Below, piece after piece: positions 6,583 to 16,218 of a stretch of 64,000 bases of DNA. The DNA is from Candidatus Scalindua sediminis. GTDB taxonomy: Bacteria; Planctomycetota; Brocadiia; Brocadiales; Scalinduaceae. The stretch spans positions 1-64,000 of the forward strand of contig VSDH01000011.1 in the NCBI GenBank assembly GCA_008636105.1. Reading direction: 5' to 3'. Under the pieces are notes generated by a model that did not search any database, was not told where the DNA came from, and was given only the letters and a program-made list of their open reading frames with translations. Each line of letters opens with the position of its first letter. Position 1 is the first letter of the stretch. A program made the translations under genes and the position numbers.

Positions 6583-9444
6583 ATGAAAAAAGAAGAAGAA
6601 AAATCATTTTTAGGTTTGTTCGTGTTGCTAGCTTTTATACTTGCAGCTACGAACGTGGGGGCACTATGGAATGAAATAGTAGGTAAAAGGCCCTGGAAGC
6701 ATTATCAATCTCGTTTTTATGAGCTGGAATATGAGAAGGCGAAAAAGAAATATGATGCTGCTGTATTGAAATTTGGGCAACCTGAAGAACAATATATGTA
6801 TAAAGCAGTCCAAAGGAAAATTGATGAGGCTAAGGAGGAGTTTGAAAGTCCAGAAGTACAAGACGAATACAAAAAGGCTTTAGAGGAGTTACGTACTTTA
6901 GAGGAGGAGTTGTCACCGTTGAGGTTTGAGGCGATAGTCACACGTAATAGGATGTTGGAAAAGAAATATCTGTATGGCAAATACAAGAAAGAGGAAGAAA
7001 ATGTAAAGGTAGAGGATGCGGTGTTAAGTATCATCAATCTGGATGAGAAGAATAAGGATTTAACTGAAAAGATTAAGTATATTGTAGAGAGGAGAGCTAG
7101 GTTACAAAAGAAGTTAGAAGGGTTTAAGAGTAAGATTAATAGGTACACAAAATATTTGGAGTCGCACGAGATTAGCATTCATAAATATAAGGAGGCTATG
7201 GAGAGATTAGGGTCGAGACGTCCACAGCTGCAGGTATACCAGGTGCGTCTTGAGGAGCTGAATGAGGTAGATAGGTGTATGACTTGCCACGTGGGTATAA
7301 ATGAAAAGAAAAGCGTTTCTGAGGAGCAGCCTTATAGTAGTCATCCAAGGAGAGAGGTATATCTTGGAAAACATCCACCTGAGGAGTTTGGTTGTGTTTT
7401 ATGTCATGAGGGACAGGCAAGGGCAACGACGAGTGTGGATAAGGCACATGGTGAGGTGGAATATTGGTTGAAGCCGATGTACAAGGGTAAGATGGCGCAA
7501 TCTTCGTGTATAAGATGTCATGATAAAGGTGAAGAGTTAGTAGGTGGCGAGGAAATTGCGAAGGCTGTAAAATTGTTTGATGAGTTGGGTTGTTATGGTT
7601 GTCATGAGACGAAGGGATTTGGAAGAGACAAAAGTAAGATGATTGGACCGGATTTGATTGAGATAAGCAGTAAGGTTAATCCGGCATGGTTGGTTTCATG
7701 GTTAAAAGGACCTAAGAATTTTAGGCCAAGTACAAGGATGCCAGATTTTATATTGGAAGAAAAAGAAGCAAAGGCAATAACTGCGTATTTATGGCAACAA
7801 TCAGAAGGGTTTACACCTGGTGAGCGGGAAGAATTTGATGAGGATACGATAGATGAAGGTGCATATATTTTTGAGAGTGTGGGATGTCTGGCATGTCACA
7901 GCGATGTGGAGGAAGATGGGAAGGTTTACGGGCCTAATCTTGCCAGGATTGGTGAAAAGGTCAATTATGAATTCTTGGTCAGTTGGTTGTTAAAGCCAAA
8001 AGCACACCAGCCTAAAACAAGGATGCCAGATTTCAGGCTTGATGAGGAAGATGCTCAATATTTAGCGGCGTATTTAACAACCTTAAAAAGCGAAGGGTAC
8101 GAGGAGAGATTGGAGGAACTTGAATGGTTGAACAGTCAGGAGGTAGCAGGACTGGGAGAGAAGCTAATATTCAGGGATGGTTGTTTCGGATGTCATAAGA
8201 TAGAGGGGATGGAGGATAAGAGTAAGATAGGAGTAGAGTTGACACAAATAGGTTCTAAGAATATACACTTGTTTGATTTTGGTTTAATGGAGAAAGAAAT
8301 ACTTGGCGGAGTTGGGCTGAAGCATGCAGCAGAGAATATAGGGGAGGCAAGGCATGCATGGATAAATGCGAAGTTAAGCGATCCAAGACAGTTTGATAAG
8401 GGTAGATATAAGATGCCTGAGGATAGATTAAGGATGCCCAATTTTGGTTTGACCGAAGATGAAATAAAGGAGTTATCGATACTGCTAACGGGAATGAGAG
8501 AGGAGGAATTGCCAGAGAGTTATATTGCTAAATTAAAGGGTTCGAAAAAGTATTTGGTAGAGGGTAAAAGAGTAATTGATAAATTTAATTGTCAGGGCTG
8601 CCATCAGTTCAGTATTGATACGCTTACTTTAAAGGGTGCGAATGAGATTAAGGGTATGGTTAAGTTAGAAGAGGAAGATAGTTTGTTTTTTCAATTATGG
8701 GAGGATAATGAACGGTTAGACCGTAAGGCTGGAGAGACTATACAAATATCAAAAGAGCAAATTAAGAATAGGATTAAATCTGAAGGAGGAGATATTGCCT
8801 CATTTATAATAGATTATCATGTAGAGGTTGAAGGTAGAGTTGCTGAAGAGGCCAGGGTATTTACTCCACCGGTGCTATATGGAGAAGGTAAAAAAGTGAG
8901 GAGTGCATGGCTTTTTGATTTTCTTGAAGAACCTGTCGGTTTGAGGCCATGGCTTGATGTACGTATGCCTACTTTTAAGATGACTGAACATGAGGCTACT
9001 ATATTAGCTAGATATTTTGCTACTCTAGAAGGAGAAAGATATCCATTCGAATACGTGAAAGAAACAAAGGCAAAATATATAGAAGAAAAGGAAAGAGAAA
9101 TGCCTGGTTATTTAGCCATGGCAAGACATTTGTTTGAATCTAAGGACGTAAACTGTGCGTCATGTCATGTCAGGGGAGATATAACCCCAGAAGGTGAACC
9201 ATCGGATTGGGCGCCGGATTTGTCTTTGGCAAGAAATAGATTAAAAGCGGATTGGATAGTGAGGTGGTTACTCGACCCTCAATTGATACAACCCGGCACA
9301 AAGATGCCAAAGTTTTTCAGGGAGGGTGTATTTCAAGATATTTTCCCCGGGACACCAGAGGAACAGGCTGAGGCGCTAAAGGACTTGTTGATGAACCTTC
9401 CAGAGGAGATGCTTAAGGAACAAAGAACCGAAACAGACGAATAA
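6583..9444 (+). CDS. Octahaem c-type cytochrome with coiled-coil N-terminus
   Basis: A 953-residue exported or membrane-anchored cytochrome. A hydrophobic segment (about 10-28) acts as signal or anchor. A long charged coiled coil follows (about 40-215, rich in E, K and heptad hydrophobics). Eight CxxCH haem c motifs lie near residues 233, 271, 309, 337, 435, 534, 670 and 858 (CMTCH, CVLCH, CIRCH, CYGCH, CLACH, CFGCH, CQGCH, CASCH). Several units end with a GPDL...W...P...R.P..RMPDF pattern, the Met-ligand segment of class I cytochrome c, so the protein looks built from repeated mono-haem domains. It is the first gene of the cluster. Function is inferred as electron transfer; the coiled coil may tether or multimerise it. 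Confidence 0.85.
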   Translation: MKKEEEKSFLGLFVLLAFILAATNVGALWNEIVGKRPWKHYQSRFYELEYEKAKKKYDAAVLKFGQPEEQYMYKAVQRKIDEAKEEFESPEVQDEYKKALEELRTLEEELSPLRFEAIVTRNRMLEKKYLYGKYKKEEENVKVEDAVLSIINLDEKNKDLTEKIKYIVERRARLQKKLEGFKSKINRYTKYLESHEISIHKYKEAMERLGSRRPQLQVYQVRLEELNEVDRCMTCHVGINEKKSVSEEQPYSSHPRREVYLGKHPPEEFGCVLCHEGQARATTSVDKAHGEVEYWLKPMYKGKMAQSSCIRCHDKGEELVGGEEIAKAVKLFDELGCYGCHETKGFGRDKSKMIGPDLIEISSKVNPAWLVSWLKGPKNFRPSTRMPDFILEEKEAKAITAYLWQQSEGFTPGEREEFDEDTIDEGAYIFESVGCLACHSDVEEDGKVYGPNLARIGEKVNYEFLVSWLLKPKAHQPKTRMPDFRLDEEDAQYLAAYLTTLKSEGYEERLEELEWLNSQEVAGLGEKLIFRDGCFGCHKIEGMEDKSKIGVELTQIGSKNIHLFDFGLMEKEILGGVGLKHAAENIGEARHAWINAKLSDPRQFDKGRYKMPEDRLRMPNFGLTEDEIKELSILLTGMREEELPESYIAKLKGSKKYLVEGKRVIDKFNCQGCHQFSIDTLTLKGANEIKGMVKLEEEDSLFFQLWEDNERLDRKAGETIQISKEQIKNRIKSEGGDIASFIIDYHVEVEGRVAEEARVFTPPVLYGEGKKVRSAWLFDFLEEPVGLRPWLDVRMPTFKMTEHEATILARYFATLEGERYPFEYVKETKAKYIEEKEREMPGYLAMARHLFESKDVNCASCHVRGDITPEGEPSDWAPDLSLARNRLKADWIVRWLLDPQLIQPGTKMPKFFREGVFQDIFPGTPEEQAEALKDLLMNLPEEMLKEQRTETDE

Positions 9445-9506
9445 ATTTATAGTAAGCGAATTTATTAGCTTGTACTTTTTGTACTTATAAATAGAGGGAG
9501 TTAAAA

Positions 9507-10286
9507 ATGAGTAAGTTTATTATTCGTTATGTGTGTCTTATAGCAGTAGTTACAATTTCGTTGATTCTGCTTTTTCATAATTCTAAAGGCATTATGGCTG
9601 CGTATGAGGAGGGCGACGTATCAAATGGAGGAACAATAACTGGTACAGTGAAATTTGTTGGTGACGTGCCAGAAGTGAAAATGCTAAATATGGATAAAGA
9701 TCGGGAAACATGTGGGCATGATCCCTCACCATCAGAAGCTTTATTGATATCTCCCGATAAGACTATAAAAAATGTTGTCGTATCCATTCAAAATATCTCA
9801 AAAGGAAAAAAATTTGAAAGACCGGCAGAAAACCCGTCAATCGATCAGAAAGGGTGTATCTTTATACCTCATGTTAAGATGATTCCACAGGGAAGTACTA
9901 TTGACCTCCTTAACAGTGATGACGTAATGCACAATTTACATTCATGGTCTATGAAGAACACCGCATTTAACGAGGGTGTAGCTGGTGGAGGGAAACTCGC
10001 TAAAACTTTTGAATTTTCTGAGACTATTAAGATGACGTGTGACGTACACAAATGGATGAGTGCATGGATCATAGTACAGAATAATCCATATTATACTTTA
10101 ACAGGTGAAAATGGTAAATTCCGGATTGAAGATGTACCACCTGGTACTTATACCCTTCGAGCCTGGCAGGAGTCTTTAGGGAGGGTTGCGCAGGAAATTA
10201 CCGTTAAAGCAGGGGAAGAAACAAAAGCTGACTTTGAAATGACGAAGAAGGAGAAGAGGAAAAGAAGAAGGAGAAAGGAAAAATAG
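9507..10286 (+). CDS. Cupredoxin-like copper protein with carboxypeptidase-regulatory-like domain
   Basis: 259 residues. An N-terminal signal or anchor helix is followed by a plastocyanin/methylamine-utilisation-type cupredoxin region. The likely type 1 copper ligands are seen as VMHNLHSW (His, about residue 145) and TCDVHKWM (Cys, His, Met, about 174-181). Next comes a small beta-sandwich of the carboxypeptidase-regulatory-like kind (YTLTGENGKFRIEDVPPGTYTLRAW). The C-terminus is extremely basic (KKEKRKRRRRKEK). It probably works outside the cytoplasm as a single-electron carrier beside the cytochromes. It lies 62 bp after the octahaem gene, with a hairpin after its own stop. Confidence 0.8.
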   Translation: MSKFIIRYVCLIAVVTISLILLFHNSKGIMAAYEEGDVSNGGTITGTVKFVGDVPEVKMLNMDKDRETCGHDPSPSEALLISPDKTIKNVVVSIQNISKGKKFERPAENPSIDQKGCIFIPHVKMIPQGSTIDLLNSDDVMHNLHSWSMKNTAFNEGVAGGGKLAKTFEFSETIKMTCDVHKWMSAWIIVQNNPYYTLTGENGKFRIEDVPPGTYTLRAWQESLGRVAQEITVKAGEETKADFEMTKKEKRKRRRRKEK

Positions 10287-10338
10287 GTTAATTACTCATT
10301 AAGAGGGAAAAAATCAAATAAAAGAATAAATCCCCCTC

Positions 10339-10363
10339 AATCCCCCTTTGAAAAAGGGGGATT
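10339..10363 (+). terminator. Hairpin terminator-like repeat
   Basis: AATCCCCCTTT, loop GAA, then AAAGGGGGATT, followed by TTGTT: an 11-bp stem with a short T-rich tail. It lies between the cupredoxin and CydA-like genes and could cause partial termination inside the cluster. The C-rich arm is also repeated just upstream (AATCCCCCTC), as in dispersed repeats. Confidence 0.5.
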
Positions 10364-10423
10364 TTGTTATGTATTACATCTTATATAAGTTTTCATGTTT
10401 ACTTCGTTTGTTTTAATTAAAGT

Positions 10424-12466
10424 ATGAACACAATAAAACTTTTCGTAAGTTCCACGCCCAAAAATCTTCATTTAAGAATTGCATTCACACTTTTTCTCGT
10501 CATTTTCTTTATAGCCCTGGCATCTAGCACTAGTATGGCTCAGGAGAATGCAGAAACTGCAGAAGTTGCAGAAACTGTAGAAACTGAAGAAACTGTAGAA
10601 ACTGCAGAACCTGAAGCACCTGCAGAACCTTATGAAGTCGTAGATTACAGGAACTTCTTTGGACTGGATGGCAGGCTGGCTATTTGGATAATTGCTCAGT
10701 TGCATCTCATGTTTGCTGCCTTTGTGCTGGGGGTACCAATCTTTGCAGTTATAGTTGAGATTATAGGAGCAAAGAGCGGTGATATAAGATTTGATAATTT
10801 AGCACGTGAATTCACAAAGCTTTTGTCAGCGGCTTTTGCTACGACGGCCTCGTTGGGCGGTTTGATGGCGTTTGCTTTATACGGCTTATATCCCGGCTTT
10901 ATGCGTTATATGACGGATGTCTTTCATCCGTTTATGTTCATATATGCAATTTGTTTCTTTGGTGAGGCGTTTTGTCTTTACGGTTATTACTACTCCTGGG
11001 ATTTACTTGCGAAGAAGGGTAAATGGTTCCATATAACGCTGGGTATCATGCTGAACCTTTTCGGTACAGCCTTAATGCTGTTGGCTAATTCATGGGCAAC
11101 TTTTATGATGGCACCTGGCGGTATTAATATGGAAACCGGGACGGTGCAAAGTCTTTATCATGCATTTTATAATTTCCTCTGGATGCCCCTTAATATCCAT
11201 CGTCTGATTGCAAATGTTGCTTTTGGAGGTTTTGTAGTAGGTGCTTATGCTGCTGTTAAATTCATGGGGGCAAGAAGCCATGAAGAAAAGGCACATTATG
11301 ATTGGATGGGTTACATAGGTAATTTTGTAGGATTGGGAGCCTTAATACCACTGCCATTTGCTGGTTATTATCTTGGGAGAGAAATTTATAGTGCCAGCCC
11401 GGTTATGGGAAATATTATGATGGGTGGTGCCTTCTCCTGGACATTCATAATCCAGGCAATCCTTATCGGAATGTTATTTATTGGTGGAAATTATTACTTA
11501 TGGAATGGTATGAGCAGGATAAAGGGTGCTGAACGATACACGCCTTATATCAAATACATAAACATAATAATCATCTTCTGCTTTGCTGTCTGGCTGACGC
11601 CTCATAATTTACCATTAAGTGGAGAGGAAAGGGCCCTTATCGGTGAACAATATCATCCATTTTCGAAATTTTTTGGGGTTATGGCTGCGAAGAATGCAGT
11701 CGTAAACCTCTTAATCTTATCTACATTCTTCAGTTTTCTTTTGTATAGAAGGGCTAATAAAGGCGAAACAATGCCTTTTTCAAGTCATGGTAAATCTGCA
11801 AAGGTTGCCCTGATTATTACGGCTGGTCTTACTATACTGTATCTGGCATGGTATGCCCTGGGGCTTAGGGGAATTGAGCTGGAAGAAAACATAAGGCAGT
11901 ATCTGTCTCCTCTCATTACGTGTCTTGTTATTCAGATAATTGCAATTGTCATTACCATCCTTCTTACCTTTGCAAACAGGGGTAAATTTGCTCAGGCTTT
12001 TCTATTTGGGGTGACGACAATTACTTCTGTTATGTATATGGCGTATTATGGATTTGTAGTTATGGAAAAGGCAAATCTGGTTTTAAGATATTTATCTGTT
12101 GCACAGGTTTCAATAGTAATAAGTTGTTTGATTGTTAATACTATTATAGATATCTTTCTCTTTAAAAATGCTAAAGAAGTTGGTGGCATTCAATGGGGGA
12201 AAATACCTCTCAGGGCACAGTATGCCTTATTGCTTCTTTGTGTAGCGATTGTGACGCTTATGGGACTGATGGGGTTCATACGTTCAGGTCTAAGGATGAA
12301 CTGGCATATTTATGGGTTTATGCAGGACACTTCGGCAGGTGCATTTACCCCGAGTATCGCTTATATGGGCTGGACTGTTAGTTTAATTGTCATAATATTT
12401 CTCGCTCTTTTGGCATTTGTTTTCTGGCTTGCGGGTTTAGGTGAGAAAAAGAAGCAACATTCATAA
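10424..12466 (+). CDS. CydA-like multi-span membrane protein (divergent cytochrome bd subunit I)
   Basis: 680 residues with about 14 transmembrane helices. An N-terminal signal-like helix and an acidic ETVETEETVETAEPEAP linker precede the core, unlike standard CydA. The core aligns with cytochrome bd subunit I: QLHLMFAAFVLG matches the E. coli H19 helix, CFFGEAFCLYGYYYSWD matches the E107 helix (E107 kept, the E99 position replaced by Ile), and NIHRLIANVAFGG matches the H186 haem b ligand. The GRQPW motif and a recognisable quinol loop are not seen, and there is no cydB nearby. About five extra C-terminal helices are present. Comparable CydA-like proteins next to c-type cytochromes are known in nitrite oxidisers and anammox bacteria. 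Oxygen, NO or another terminal reduction are all possible. Confidence 0.8.
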   Translation: MNTIKLFVSSTPKNLHLRIAFTLFLVIFFIALASSTSMAQENAETAEVAETVETEETVETAEPEAPAEPYEVVDYRNFFGLDGRLAIWIIAQLHLMFAAFVLGVPIFAVIVEIIGAKSGDIRFDNLAREFTKLLSAAFATTASLGGLMAFALYGLYPGFMRYMTDVFHPFMFIYAICFFGEAFCLYGYYYSWDLLAKKGKWFHITLGIMLNLFGTALMLLANSWATFMMAPGGINMETGTVQSLYHAFYNFLWMPLNIHRLIANVAFGGFVVGAYAAVKFMGARSHEEKAHYDWMGYIGNFVGLGALIPLPFAGYYLGREIYSASPVMGNIMMGGAFSWTFIIQAILIGMLFIGGNYYLWNGMSRIKGAERYTPYIKYINIIIIFCFAVWLTPHNLPLSGEERALIGEQYHPFSKFFGVMAAKNAVVNLLILSTFFSFLLYRRANKGETMPFSSHGKSAKVALIITAGLTILYLAWYALGLRGIELEENIRQYLSPLITCLVIQIIAIVITILLTFANRGKFAQAFLFGVTTITSVMYMAYYGFVVMEKANLVLRYLSVAQVSIVISCLIVNTIIDIFLFKNAKEVGGIQWGKIPLRAQYALLLLCVAIVTLMGLMGFIRSGLRMNWHIYGFMQDTSAGAFTPSIAYMGWTVSLIVIIFLALLAFVFWLAGLGEKKKQHS

Positions 12467-12532
12467 ACTCCTGCTAATGCATGTGAAGTGGCAGGCTTCA
12501 TACAACTATAAATGTTGGAGCAATTATAAATA

Positions 12533-13480
12533 ATGAGAAGTTTCTTAAACGCAGTGGTATTTACCTTATTTGTAGTAGGATTTTTTGCCTATGTTTGCAT
12601 GTACGTAACAGGACTTTCCGGTGGTGGAGATGGTGGAGCGGTTACCGGAGTCAGCCCTGAAGCAGGCGAAAAGATATTTTGGGGAGAAGGACAGTGCCAT
12701 ACGTGTCATAGTATTGGTACATCCGGAAGCGCCACAAGAGGCCCTAATCAAGAAGGTCTTGTATCAAGAGCAGAAGAAAAAGCAAAAGAAAGAGGTTTGA
12801 GTTCAGGCCTGGAATATATGGTTGAAGCAATAGTAGACCCTGATAAGTTTGTGGCGGAGGGTTATGATAAGATAATGCCAAAGGTATATGATCCTCCAAT
12901 CATGTTGGGGCGAGAAAAGATCTTGGCTGTACTTTCATTCTTACAAACATTGGGAGGCGAGCCTGATATTGATGCAGTAATGAAGTTTAAGGACAAGATT
13001 CCTGAGGCATCAAAAAAGAAGATAATTCCCTGGGTTCCACCTATAGAGGTGGAACCGAAAGAAGGTGAATTGGTCTTTTTTGATGAAACGAGAGATGTTT
13101 CGTGTTCAAAGTGCCATGTCTTAAGCGGAAAAGGTTCTAAGGTAGGGCCTGAGCTTACAGGCATAGGAGCAGTACAGACGCCTCAATATCTGATAGAATC
13201 AATCCTTAAACCGAGTGAGGTGATAGTTAAGGGTTTTGAAACTATGTACCTGATAACAACTGACGGTATGGCTTATAACGGAATTATTCAGAGCCAGAGT
13301 GAAGAAGAAGTGGTGTTATTGGTAGATGAGGAAGGTGAGATAGTGGAATATGTTTTCTATCCAGATGAGATTGAGCAGATGCAAAAACAGGATATCTCTA
13401 TGATGCCGGGAAATTTCAGTGAGCTGTTAACTACAAAGGAATTTTATGGAGTTATTTCGTTTCTCTTGAGCCAGAAATAA
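12533..13480 (+). CDS. Dihaem cytochrome c with Planctomycete-type haem-binding domain
   Basis: 315 residues. An N-terminal membrane segment (about 5-25) is followed by a haem motif CHTCH near 55 and a second CSKCH near 191. The segment after the second haem (VGPELTGIGAVQTPQYLIESIL, then KGFETMYLITTDG and a closing GVISFL) resembles the Planctomycete-type putative haem-binding domain family. It probably sits on the periplasmic side of the membrane and shuttles electrons within the cluster. It begins 66 bp after the CydA-like gene. Confidence 0.8.
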   Translation: MRSFLNAVVFTLFVVGFFAYVCMYVTGLSGGGDGGAVTGVSPEAGEKIFWGEGQCHTCHSIGTSGSATRGPNQEGLVSRAEEKAKERGLSSGLEYMVEAIVDPDKFVAEGYDKIMPKVYDPPIMLGREKILAVLSFLQTLGGEPDIDAVMKFKDKIPEASKKKIIPWVPPIEVEPKEGELVFFDETRDVSCSKCHVLSGKGSKVGPELTGIGAVQTPQYLIESILKPSEVIVKGFETMYLITTDGMAYNGIIQSQSEEEVVLLVDEEGEIVEYVFYPDEIEQMQKQDISMMPGNFSELLTTKEFYGVISFLLSQK

Positions 13481-13685
13481 ATGCATTAGATTTGTTACGA
13501 GGAGAACTTCTGGAAACCTCCCCGAAAGTAGGCTCTGTAAGAGCGAAAGGGAGGCGGCCTTGCTTTCCCGTCCGACCAAGTCATCCGGGCGGGCGCAAGG
13601 AATCCAATCATCATGCTAAATGGTGTCCTGAAAAGGGCATGAGTGTTTAACAAAAAGATACATTTTAATGAGGAAGGTTATTTAG

Positions 13686-14459
13686 ATGGGAAAGAAAAAA
13701 AATTCATATTCAATGATATTGGTTATCATATCAATCCTGGTAGTTTTTGTCATTATAAAATATATTGCCCCTTACGTCTTCATGATTGTGTTGGCAAAGG
13801 ATCATACCATGCCAACACCAAGCACACTCATACTGTGGTATATGATTTTAGCTATACTTGGAGCCCTTGTTTACGTCTCAACGAGTGATCTCAAGTGGGC
13901 AAAATTTCTAAGTTTTATCTTACCTGCCGGTGATGATAAGACAAAGGCGATACTTCAAAAGATGATAATCGTAGCCTTTCCTGTGCTGGTAGGTTGGTTT
14001 GTTTATTCTGGAACTGCACCAGGGACGGCTTCGCCAGTAGAACTGCGAATCCAGCATCCTACTTTATTGCAAGAATTTGAGAAATTGGAAAATCCATTTG
14101 CACATGTTAATGAAGAGACTAAAAAAAGATACATTGAAGAAGGAAAGATTCTTTATCAACAGAATTGCCGCCCGTGTCATGGGTCAAAGGCTGATGGTAA
14201 TGGTCCTTTTGCTAATGCATTTCGTTTGCGACCTATTAATTTTACCGATCCCGGGACGATAGCAACTGTAGTAGAAAGTTTTGCATTTTGGAGAATCAGG
14301 GATGGGGGACCAGGACTTCCCGGCGCGTCTACTCCATGGGATTCTGCTATGCCTTCCTGGAAAGATACTTTGAATGACGAGCAGATCTGGAAGATCATAA
14401 TGGGTGAATATGTTACTGCAGGCGTTGTAGCACGTCAAAGAGAAAAGATAGAGCACTAA
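13686..14459 (+). CDS. Membrane-bound monohaem cytochrome c
   Basis: 257 residues. Three hydrophobic segments (about 8-35, 46-62 and 88-108) precede a soluble cytochrome c domain with one CRPCH motif at about residue 161 and the following GSKADGNGPFA segment typical of class I cytochromes. A distal Met is likely in SAMPSW. It looks like the membrane-anchored cytochrome subunit of a complex. The upstream 200-bp spacer holds a GC-rich repeat but no gene. Confidence 0.8.
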   Translation: MGKKKNSYSMILVIISILVVFVIIKYIAPYVFMIVLAKDHTMPTPSTLILWYMILAILGALVYVSTSDLKWAKFLSFILPAGDDKTKAILQKMIIVAFPVLVGWFVYSGTAPGTASPVELRIQHPTLLQEFEKLENPFAHVNEETKKRYIEEGKILYQQNCRPCHGSKADGNGPFANAFRLRPINFTDPGTIATVVESFAFWRIRDGGPGLPGASTPWDSAMPSWKDTLNDEQIWKIIMGEYVTAGVVARQREKIEH

Positions 14460-14478
14460 AATAAACAGGGTTCTTAAT

Positions 14479-16185
14479 ATGTACAAGATCAAAAGTAATC
14501 TCATTTTAAAATGTTCATTTGTTTGTTTGCTTGCTGCGGCGTTAGCTTTCTTATGCCTCAGTGTGGGGTTTGCCCAGACTACGCAAATATTCAGGACTTA
14601 CAAAACAGGAGTTACTGCGAGGATACCACAGACACCTGAAGCAATTGCGGCGGGGAAAGCGATTTATGAGAAAAGGTGCTATTACTGTCATGGGATAAAG
14701 GGTGACGGAAATGGTCCTGCTGCACCGCGCCTGGACCCAAAACCAAGAAACTTTACAAGGAATGAGTATAAAATACGTTCCACGGAACTTGGTACACTTC
14801 CTACAGATGAAGATCTCTTCAGAATAATTACCAGTGGCGTAGAAGGTACGGCCATGCCTTTCTGGAGTACCCTGAGCAGTGAAGAAAGATGGCAGGTTAT
14901 ATATTACGTTAAGACGTTTTATGAAGGTTTTAAAGAATCTGAAGCTCATGAAGTAGTTCCTATAAGTGGAGAAATACCTTCAGATTCAGAGTCTGTTAAA
15001 CGCGGTAAGGAGTTGTTTAAAGAGGCGAAATGTTTGCTGTGTCATGGAGAAGATGGTAGAGCAGACGGCCAGATTACGACTACGTTAAAGGGAAAGTGGA
15101 ACTTTCCATATAAAGCAAGAAATCTGACAAAGAGTTGGTTGTTTAAGGGTGGCAATACAACAAAGGATATCTATAGAACGGTGACAACAGGCATTAATGA
15201 AACACCAATGGGTACGTACGCAGACTTTCTTACGGATGAAGACAGATGGCACCTTACACATTACGTAAAAACCCTCTCTCACGATATGAATACAGAGGTT
15301 GTGCTAAAGTCGAAATTGGTTGAAGGGGATTTGCCGGAAGGTCCTGATGGTGCTGCCTGGGATACGGTAAGTTCGATAGAAATGCCTTTGGCCGGTCAGA
15401 TTGTTGCTAGACCCAGGTTGTGGATTCCTTCTGTAAACTCTATAAGAATAAAATCTATGTACAACAAAGAGGATATTGTATTTTTGTTGGAGTGGGATGA
15501 TAAGACAAATGAGCAAGATGAAACTTATAGCGATGCTGTAGCACTTCAGTTTCCAACGAAGATTCCTGAAGGGATGAAAAAACCCTATTTTGCAATGGGA
15601 GAATCGGGCAAGAGTGTTACCATCTGGCACTGGAGGGCATACGATGAATTTAAACAAACTGAGAAAAATGAAAACGGTGGCAATACGGAGGCAGCGACTG
15701 ATGGTGGTAGTAGTGTAGCTGAACACGAGGAATCGGAAGAACAAGAAGAAGAGAAAATAGCAGAAGAAAAGCCAAAGGAAAAGTTTAAGGGATTTGCAAC
15801 AATTAAGGAAATGAATGCAAAAGGGTTTAAAAATCTTGCTGAACAACCATCCAATAGCCAGCATTCGAAGAGTAAGAGTTACTGGAAAAATGGCAAATGG
15901 AAGGTTATGATAACCAGACCTCTTATGACTGATGACAAGAAAATAGATATTCAATTCGAAACAGGGAAACTGATTCCTTATGCATTAGCTGCCTGGGATG
16001 GTTCAAATAGCGAGATCGGAGGTCAAAAATCAATCTCCTCATGGTATTATTTGGTTTTGGAAATAACTACCCCAAGAAGTGTTTACCTTTATGTACTTAT
16101 TGCCATAATAATGGGAGTAAGCATTCAATTTTGGGTTATTGGAAGGATAAGGAGATTTCCACCTAAAATTACTACAGAGGAATAA
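14479..16185 (+). CDS. Dihaem cytochrome c fused to an ethylbenzene-dehydrogenase-type haem b domain
   Basis: 568 residues. A signal peptide ends near AQTTQIF. Two cytochrome c domains follow with CYYCH (about 67) and CLLCH (about 185), each with the GDGNGPAA or DGRADG segment. The second half (about 290-520) resembles the haem b-binding gamma subunits of type II DMSO-reductase-family enzymes (ethylbenzene dehydrogenase, NxrC): LWIPSVNSIRIKSMYNKED, VALQFP and a GKSVTIWHW region. A Glu/Lys/Gly-rich insert (about 393-435) interrupts it, and one transmembrane helix (about 536-556) anchors the C-terminus. The fusion would pass electrons from haem b to haem c, or the reverse, within one chain. Only 19 bp separates it from the preceding gene. 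Confidence 0.8.
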   Translation: MYKIKSNLILKCSFVCLLAAALAFLCLSVGFAQTTQIFRTYKTGVTARIPQTPEAIAAGKAIYEKRCYYCHGIKGDGNGPAAPRLDPKPRNFTRNEYKIRSTELGTLPTDEDLFRIITSGVEGTAMPFWSTLSSEERWQVIYYVKTFYEGFKESEAHEVVPISGEIPSDSESVKRGKELFKEAKCLLCHGEDGRADGQITTTLKGKWNFPYKARNLTKSWLFKGGNTTKDIYRTVTTGINETPMGTYADFLTDEDRWHLTHYVKTLSHDMNTEVVLKSKLVEGDLPEGPDGAAWDTVSSIEMPLAGQIVARPRLWIPSVNSIRIKSMYNKEDIVFLLEWDDKTNEQDETYSDAVALQFPTKIPEGMKKPYFAMGESGKSVTIWHWRAYDEFKQTEKNENGGNTEAATDGGSSVAEHEESEEQEEEKIAEEKPKEKFKGFATIKEMNAKGFKNLAEQPSNSQHSKSKSYWKNGKWKVMITRPLMTDDKKIDIQFETGKLIPYALAAWDGSNSEIGGQKSISSWYYLVLEITTPRSVYLYVLIAIIMGVSIQFWVIGRIRRFPPKITTEE

Positions 16186-16218
16186 TGACAAATAGTATTA
16201 ATGGTAGGTCGCATAATA

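Noticed and set aside
15304-15954. Minus-strand frame of 216 residues opposite the dihaem/haem b fusion gene
   Set aside because: Antisense shadow of a strongly supported cytochrome gene; low-complexity Phe/Leu-rich composition from Glu/Lys codons.
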